A stretch of DNA of 64,000 nucleotides from positions 46,300 to 110,299 of the forward strand of contig NW_006766938.1 of NCBI RefSeq assembly GCF_000275845.1, given 5' to 3'. Position 1 is the first letter of the stretch; each line of letters starts with the position of its first letter. Positions 57,846 to 64,000 of the stretch are shown one piece after another. The position numbers and the translations under genes are program-made. The DNA comes from Dichomitus squalens LYAD-421 SS1 (taxonomy: Eukaryota; Basidiomycota; Agaricomycetes; Polyporales; Polyporaceae). The notes under the pieces were generated by a model that saw only the letters and a list, made by a program, of their open reading frames with translations, did not search any database and had not been told where the DNA came from.

Positions 57846-60818
57846 TCACTCGTCCTCTCCTGAGCCTGACGCACCACTGTTGCCTTCCCCGCGCTCTGAC
57901 GAGTAATCGTCGTTCCGGGCATCACCACCCTTTCTCCGTTTGCGTTGCTTTCCCGCAGCTCCGGTGGTACCTCGCACACCCTTGCGAACGCGTTTCGAGG
58001 CACTGGAAGGTCCAGATGGTGCCAGGTCGAAATGCTCGGACGTCGAGAAATTCGACTTGAATATCGATGTGTTGCTCTCGCGACGCTGGAAATCGAACTG
58101 GTCCCTTTGTTTATCGCTCTTTGGAGCGGACGCTGACAATCTCAGATAGAGACTGTTGACACGCCCTAGCAGCAGGATGAGGTCCTTATGCTTCTCCAAA
58201 TTCCCCCCGGGGGAGCCACTCGGTGATGACACCGAGGCGGCTTGGGAAGACAACGCCTGGACACCCGTCTCTGGATTCTCCTCAAGCTCTTCGTAGAGCC
58301 CCACGTAATCCAGAAAGACGCCTTCGCCGGCGGAAGGTGACACAGGGTCCGGCCCCGCCAGGAAGGGATGCTCGTATTTCGCAGTCATTTCCTCGACGAA
58401 TGGGCGCTTGAGCTGATATTGGTTGTGGCACAAGACAGCTAGGCCATCTACAAGGCTTTGCAGAGGCTGGTCGGACACGACGCGGTACGGAGTTACGACG
58501 GCGTCGTGATCGAAAAGGCGCCACTTCTTGTCACCACCGTAGTGGATGCCGTGATGCTCGTCATAGTCGCTAAAGTAGGAGTCGACAAATGCCTTGAGCT
58601 CTTTGCGGAGGGAGGTACGATGATACCTGAGGATGAGATAATGCAAGACGTGCACGAAGGATTCGACGTCGTCGGAGAGTTCGTAGCGTTTCCAAGGGAA
58701 AAGTAGGGATAGAGCGGACTTGAACGCCCACGTTCCCTAGGCGGTGAGATTAGGACTGAGGTCGACGAGGTAGTAGCAATCGACTCACAGTGCGGTCCGG
58801 TTGAGTCGGTTCCAACACCAACTCCTCCTTATACTTGCTGAGATCCCAGTCGCAAAGCATCGAACCCACAGCTTTACCTTCCTTCATATCATACTTGATA
58901 AGGATGTTCGAGACGCTGATATCACGGTGAAGGACGCCCGCATGCTCCCAGGCGACGGCATGCGCTGGATCATCACCAATCAGTATAGGTTTCACGAGAG
59001 CACGAGAGAGTACTGACTGTCAACAGCTTTCCTAATGAGCTGCACGAGACTGTGAAAGTCGCCGAACTTTTCCAGGGGAAGACCTACTTCACATAGGACC
59101 AAGCGATGGTGGGCTCGAGGGACAGGCTGCGCTTGCGTGATTTCCGAATGCACGCGAGTCTTCTGGGCCTCGTGACCACCGACGTCGCCACCGCAGAGCA
59201 AAGTAGGCAAGCCGTCTGTGGAACAGCCTGAAGCATTGAGTCTCGCGTGCAGACGCTGGTATACTTCATGCTCTGGCCGAGTACGACCGGGGACGACGGC
59301 ACGCCACGAGTCCTTCAGGAAGCACAGAGTCTTCTCAGCGAGGTTGAACGCGATATATCCCCGAGTGCAACGACCGACCAGTGCCTCGCCGCAAGCGTGA
59401 GGACGTCCGACGAGGAAGTAGCGACGCGCTGTATGCACCTCTCCGGAAGCGTCTCGCATCTCCGACGTGACCTCCAGCTTGTAGATGGGACAGGATCTCT
59501 CAGTAGCTTGCTGGACCCACTGTCGGAATAGCGGAAGCTTGGCATTGTCCCAAGCGAGGAACTCCTGCACCTCCGGCGAATCGGGGGGCATTAGCGTGGC
59601 CGTGGGATCGTATCCGCGCTCTGCGTCTCCAGCCTTTGCGAGCCTGTACACGAACTCCTGCAGGTAGAGATCCGTCTCAAAATCGCACCAATCAGAGACA
59701 GCGGCGCCGGTGCGATCGAAGTATATGAGACGGGCCTTGTTGCGGAAGAAGTAGATGGCGTAGGCGAAAGTGCGATGTTGGTACTTGAACACGTGGGTCA
59801 TATACTCGGCAAGCTGTCCGAGCGCGGCCTTGCCCTCCTTCGAGCTACGAAGGAAGGTTTCTCCGTGCTTGCTGAAGTGGAAGGCGCACCGATCAGGGCT
59901 CCCCTTCCCCTCGATGATCGTGTTCACCCAGTGCCAAGAGCGCCGCGCGACATTGTCGAGGCTCCCCTCCTTCGGCTTGGGGTCGGGACGCTCCTCTGGC
60001 CCGGGGTCGGGACGCTCCTCTGGATCGGGGTCGGGACGCTCCTCTGGCCCGGGGTCGGGGCGCTCTTCCGCCGGCTCGGGCTGCGTCTTGCCTTTTTTCA
60101 CGCGAGCGGGGAGCAGCTTGGTGGCACGCCGCGCCTGGTCGCTGGCGAGGTAGATGCCGCCGTCCGGAATCGTCGTCTTCTTATCGTTGTCATCTTTGTG
60201 TACGGACGTATTCAGAGATACGAGGTCTTTCGACTCGAACTCCGTTAGAATCGCCTTTATGAGACCGAACTACTCGACAATGATTCGTCAACAAGGCCCG
60301 GGTAACGATGTCGAGTTACGTACAAATGGAGTGTACAAATCGGCTTCAATCTTGATATTGCTTAGAGACGTGACCTTGTTCTCCTTGTACGTCTCCTCCG
60401 TGAGCTGTCGTAGCCGTGTGCTGATCTTCTCAGACAGCTTGTCGCCGGGAGGGGCAAACATGGCCATCCAGTTGTCCATCTGGAGCTGGCGCCACCGACT
60501 CATGCTGCCTGTAGGAGCGACAAGACTGGGACGGAGTTCCTTGTTAGACAATGGGTTAGGAACGTGGGGATTGAGGTTCAGAGGATTGGTCTTCTGTGGC
60601 GTTTGCTCGAAGTCGTCTCGGACTGGATGGCGTCGCTCCTGGCGAGGAGGCGTGTGTGGGGACGGCGCACGCTCAGGTGAGGACGGCGCACGCTTGGGTG
60701 AGGCACGAGGGTCTTCCTCCTCACTGCCAGGTTGCGAAGTCTGGGCCTCGGACAGTGGCGGGGATTCGGCTCTGTCGGAGGGTATAGGAATGGACAACTC
60801 GTCAGCATCGGAGGACAT
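57846..60818 (-). CDS. FunK1 fungal-type protein kinase
   Basis: Four exons (60324-60818, 59018-60269, 58789-58964, 57846-58736) give 937 residues. A Ser/Pro-rich N-terminus is followed by a tandem EERPDPGP-type repeat. The kinase half has the FunK1 hallmarks: AVAWEHAGVLHRDISVSNIL (catalytic loop with Asp and Asn), SMLCDWDLSKYKEEL (metal-binding Asp), GTWAFKSALSLLFPW and the helical end VESFVHVLHYLILRY. A C-terminal acidic/basic tail (KRVRKGVRGTTGAAGKQRKR) may be a nuclear-localisation signal (inference). FunK1 kinases are expanded in agaricomycetes and linked to multicellular development; substrates are unknown. All joins are in phase with GT-AG sites. Confidence 0.92.
59978..60076. repeat. 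24-bp coding minisatellite in the FunK1 gene
   Basis: About four copies of a 24-bp unit (core GGGTCGGGACGCTCCTCTGG on the plus strand) encode, on the minus strand, repeated EERPDPGP units. The copies differ by only a few bases, as expected of a slippage-prone, probably length-variable tract. The unit length is a multiple of three, so copy changes keep the frame. Confidence 0.9.
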
Positions 60819-63337
60819 GAGAGAGAAGAGGCGATGGGGAACCTACCAAGGACACCTCTTTTACAGGAAGACGATGAACAACGGGGCAAGAACTCTCTCC
60901 AAGAAAGACACGAGGCTAGGATCCCGGCGCTGTGTTCTGGCCTGCAACCCTTCCGACAAGCAGTCCAAACCTGTTCGAGTGATGTCAGTCAGATGATGCT
61001 GTCTCGAGCTACAGAAGATAATGACTTTCCGAGCGCTTGGCTGGAATGATTGTCCGACACAAGGTGAGATACTCTTGGGGCACGAAGCAGGACACGCTGA
61101 CTCGGACTCGGAGCAGAAGGTTGACGTAGAACGTAGTTCCCGACGTGGAAGGATGCGTGGGAAGATAGGCCAAAACTCCGACAAGCGATTCCCCATAAAC
61201 AGGATATGGCTGTGTATTGTGAGCGCATCTCATGTAGTTGGAAGATCATCGATCACAACCAGTTCGTATCTGCCCAATCTCTGAATTGCTGGTGCAGTGG
61301 GTACACTGTCAAGCGGTCCAGAAAGGCCTCATTGACGCGTAATACGAATGCTTGACTCAGCCAAGCTCCTTAAAATGACTACTTCCTTGTCCAGACTCCA
61401 TCGTGCTATCGATGGATTGTAGATGGCGCCATCCCTACGAAGCGTGTTGTACGCACACGCATCTTGCCTGTTGGCTGGAGCTCTGGCGGGTTTCCACACA
61501 GCGCACAAGGATCCTTATACTACCATGTCGTACTCCCGGCCTGCCACTCGTAGGCGATTCGCGATTCCGCGTTACGCCATCTTCCAGTCCCGCCAGCTTT
61601 GCGGCTAGTTCTGACTTGGTCACCCAGCGCCGCCTACGGTGGAGCCTTCCCTTGTAAAGATTGGACCCACTAAGCATGAGTGAGTATCCGGGGTTAGGCC
61701 TCCTGCTGCAGGATGGCTTTGTCACATGAGAGACGTTCGAGTTGGACACCAGAGTCTCCAAGATCATGACTGAAGACGCCGCACGTCGATGGAGTGTTGT
61801 GCCTCTCGTTACCGCGTGCAGTCAGGAGTTCCGCTTGTGCTTCTCCCGGTATCGCAATGTCTGCGTCTCTCTCGTCGGCTCAAAGACAATCCAGCGGGTG
61901 ACGGGAACATAAGTTTCACAGCAGGGCCGGCCACGACTACGACGTGGCCGGCTATGATCGCGGCTAGCGGGCTACGCGAGGCTACAGCGAAATCTGAGTG
62001 AAAACAGGAAGTGCAGGCGCTGTGCTACAGCGCACCCGGCCCGTAGGAGAGCGTAGCTAGAGCACCCCTCCCAACATGTAGAATGACTCCCAAAATGTCC
62101 TAGAATGAATTTCACAGAGTTACTTATGCGATTCGTTGTACTACTCCTGGTATGTTCATGGAGCAAAGGGACTCAGAAGTTGAGCTGGGTGTAGCACAGC
62201 AAGCAGAGGGGGGCAGGCGGCGGGTGCAACATGATCACATGAGGGTCGCGAGCTGGGACTAAGGAGCGCCGCGAAAACTTGACAATTCGAAATCTAGAGA
62301 GCTCTATGACTCGAGACGCGGAGTCGTCCCGCAAGGTTTTGGGTCCAATTGCCATCAGGCTTACAGCGGCAACCCCAGGTGAATCGTATGTATGTCGTGC
62401 CGAATCTGGTTCGGATTTGGGCGCATTGTGTACGATTATTCTCGAGCAACGAGTCTATAACGCTCTCCCGATGTCTCCATCCACTCTCCGGACAGGTTTT
62501 CTGGGCATAAAAAACTTAGCATAGGACGATTCCGTCGATCTCGCTGCACCCGCCGTCTATGCACGCTATACTCGGGCAGGACGGAAAACGATGGTATTGG
62601 GCGCGCGCTACGGAAGCTGCACGGGACCACCGAGTCCGTGTCGCCACCGCTCTCTCGCGCGACCGGTGGGCCGAGCTCAAGCCGGCGGAAGGCGAATGTA
62701 CCTGATACATGAGACGTAGCTAAGCGAAACCAAAAATGGGGCAGCGGAAGGGTGGGTGCAAAAACGAAAGCTCGAGGAGCGCGAGCTCCCGAAGGGCGAG
62801 GGGACGAGGATCCTGGGCTGCGAGCCCTTAACCTATATACTACTAGAGACAAAGCAGATGTAAAGCGGCGAGGGGGTGGCACGAGTTACGCTGTCATGGA
62901 CCCTGGACAATAATCATTGTCCAAAACACCTGCGCACCTCTGCTCGCTTTGCTACAGGCGCTTGAGCTGACCTTGAATCCAGGTAGGCAGGCGCCCGTTA
63001 AGCGCGCGAGGAAATGAGCTCGTGTGGTTCGACGCCACAACAATTGCAGGCGCCCACGCGCGCATGTCCGTGTCGGCGTGTCCGACCCTTGTCCCTCGCA
63101 TTTCTCCTCGGTAGTATCCTTGACGCCGCTCTCCTCGACGACGAGCATGCATCATCATGGGTGCAAGCCGCGGGCTTTACGACGCAAGACGACTTGTACA
63201 TTGCAATGATTGGCCCCAACCCTACTCTGGCAGTCAGATAGGAGCGCTGACGCACGACCGCGATCCGACGCAGAGTGACCGGCCATCCTGCACCTTGAAC
63301 ACGACCCACAGTGATCTTGTGGCCTCGCCTGACCGCT
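60819..63337. other. 2.5-kb divergent intergenic region
   Basis: Between the starts of FunK1 (-) and the PDK1-like kinase (+). A perfect 10-bp stem GCCGGCCACG/CGTGGCCGGC lies near 61928-61954, and a GGACAAT/ATTGTCC hairpin near 62904-62921. No gene or element was recognised. Confidence 0.5.
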
Positions 63338-64000
63338 ATGGGCGACTCTTCACCCCGTCGTAGCTCACGTCATGTGAACGGAAGTAAGCCGCCTGCATGG
63401 GCTTTGGCCGAGATCCGGGACGATTCCAAGGACGACCTAGGACGCCAGACCCCCTCAGGCACCGCTCCAGTGATCGCGGCCAATGGTCCTGCTCTCCAAG
63501 GAGTAACATCCAAGCCTTCGAAGATGACTCACCCGTCGCAGTTCACGTTCAAGAAGGAGCTGGGAAGCGGATCATGGTCGACAGTGAGCCGTCAATGTTT
63601 GTCTGCCTTCAGACGGTTTTTCTGAGTGAGTGTTCAGGTTATGGAGGCCACCCATGTTGCGACGGGCAAACCATACGCTGTCAAAATCCTGAGCAAGGCG
63701 CAGCTAATCAAGCTGAAGAAGGTCAAGTACGCGACGGCAGAAAAGGACGCTTTGGTGAAGTTGTCAGGGACACACCCTGGGATCGTGAGGATGCACGCTG
63801 CTTTCCAGGATGATACCTCTCTCTGTAGGTTTGGTCACCACTCATGCCAATGACTTGCTTGACCACATGCGTTGAAGACTTCGTACTAGACCTCGCTCCC
63901 CATGGCGACTTGGCTGATCTAGTAAAGAAACACGGCTCGCTCTCTCTACGGTGCGCACGGTGGTATACGGCGCAGATCGTCGACGCCGTACTGTGGGTGC
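63338..64000 (+). CDS. PDK1/Pkh-type AGC protein kinase, 3' part beyond window
   Basis: Exons 63338-63583, 63638-63824 and 63878 to the window end join in phase. After about 60 polar residues the kinase domain begins FTFKKELGSGSWSTVMEATH (glycine loop), then TGKPYAVKILSKAQLIKLKK with the catalytic Lys, and HPGIVRMHAAFQDDTSLYFV. This spacing and the FQDD signature match 3-phosphoinositide-dependent kinase 1 and fungal Pkh kinases, which phosphorylate the activation loops of other AGC kinases downstream of lipid or sphingolipid signals. The catalytic loop, activation loop and any PH-like domain lie outside the window. ATG 63338 is the only in-frame start near the conserved region. Confidence 0.88.

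Noticed and set aside
55755..57849. Minus-strand frames ending DSYLHIEANSD and containing MVEILAIVITSIPAYFLL
   Set aside because: Suggestive of a real protein, but no coherent exon chain or recognisable domain could be built, so no gene is called.

Overview
The window is fungal nuclear DNA, almost certainly from a wood-associated agaricomycete (Basidiomycota). The evidence is dense genes with many 50-70 nt GT-AG introns plus families typical of that group: an F-box/LRR-type protein, FunK1 fungal-type kinase, DUF6533 seven-helix protein, DUF6593 protein, an AA9 lytic polysaccharide monooxygenase (LPMO) and a many-exon P450. No rRNA, tRNA, CRISPR array or bacterial-type operon was seen. Exon joins were made by hand from reading frame, splice sites and family motifs, so single boundaries may be off.

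Layout. 1-6.6 kb: an F-box gene cut by the window start (-), a small Tc1-like MITE in its promoter, a DUF1295/steroid-reductase-like membrane protein (-), a degenerate inverted repeat and an HSL-type alpha/beta-hydrolase (+). 7.3-11.9 kb: a divergent pair, SWI/SNF-RSC subunit Rsc8/Swi3 (-) and a probable mitochondrial PPR-like protein (+). 13.4-22 kb: a 13-exon P450 (+), a 1.1-kb TA-flanked inverted-repeat element, a DUF6533 protein (-) and an AA9 LPMO (-). 22.9-30 kb: housekeeping genes: Rpb11 (-), ribosomal protein uL15 (+), an MGRN1/LOG2-like RING ligase (+) and a syntaxin-6/Tlg1-type SNARE (+). 30.3-41.4 kb: a Gin4/Hsl1/Kcc4-type kinase (+), a DUF6593 protein (-), a 3.8-kb gene-poor gap and the GID/CTLH ligase subunit Gid9/Fyv10 (+). 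41.9-54.5 kb: another MITE, an NCS1 nucleobase/allantoin permease (+), a PARG-like DUF2263 macrodomain protein (-), a Pfk26-type 6-phosphofructo-2-kinase (+), an Mlo3/Yra1/ALY mRNA export adaptor (-) and an MFS transporter (+). 57.8-64 kb: a FunK1 kinase (-) and the 5' part of a PDK1/Pkh-type kinase (+).

The genes do not form a metabolic cluster. The P450, esterase, LPMO and transporters are accessory genes scattered among housekeeping genes. Two genes touch gluconeogenic control (Gid9 and Pfk26-type PFK2), but they are about 7 kb apart and the link may be chance.

Most notable: (i) the AA9 reading frame closes onto its conserved second copper-ligand His motif only if a 2-nt micro-exon is spliced in; (ii) the Mlo3/Yra1 homologue has one 532-nt intron inside its RRM, reminiscent of the autoregulatory YRA1 intron of budding yeast; (iii) the PFK2 protein has the phosphatase catalytic His replaced by Ser; (iv) there are several non-autonomous inverted-repeat elements, two of them flanked by TA.
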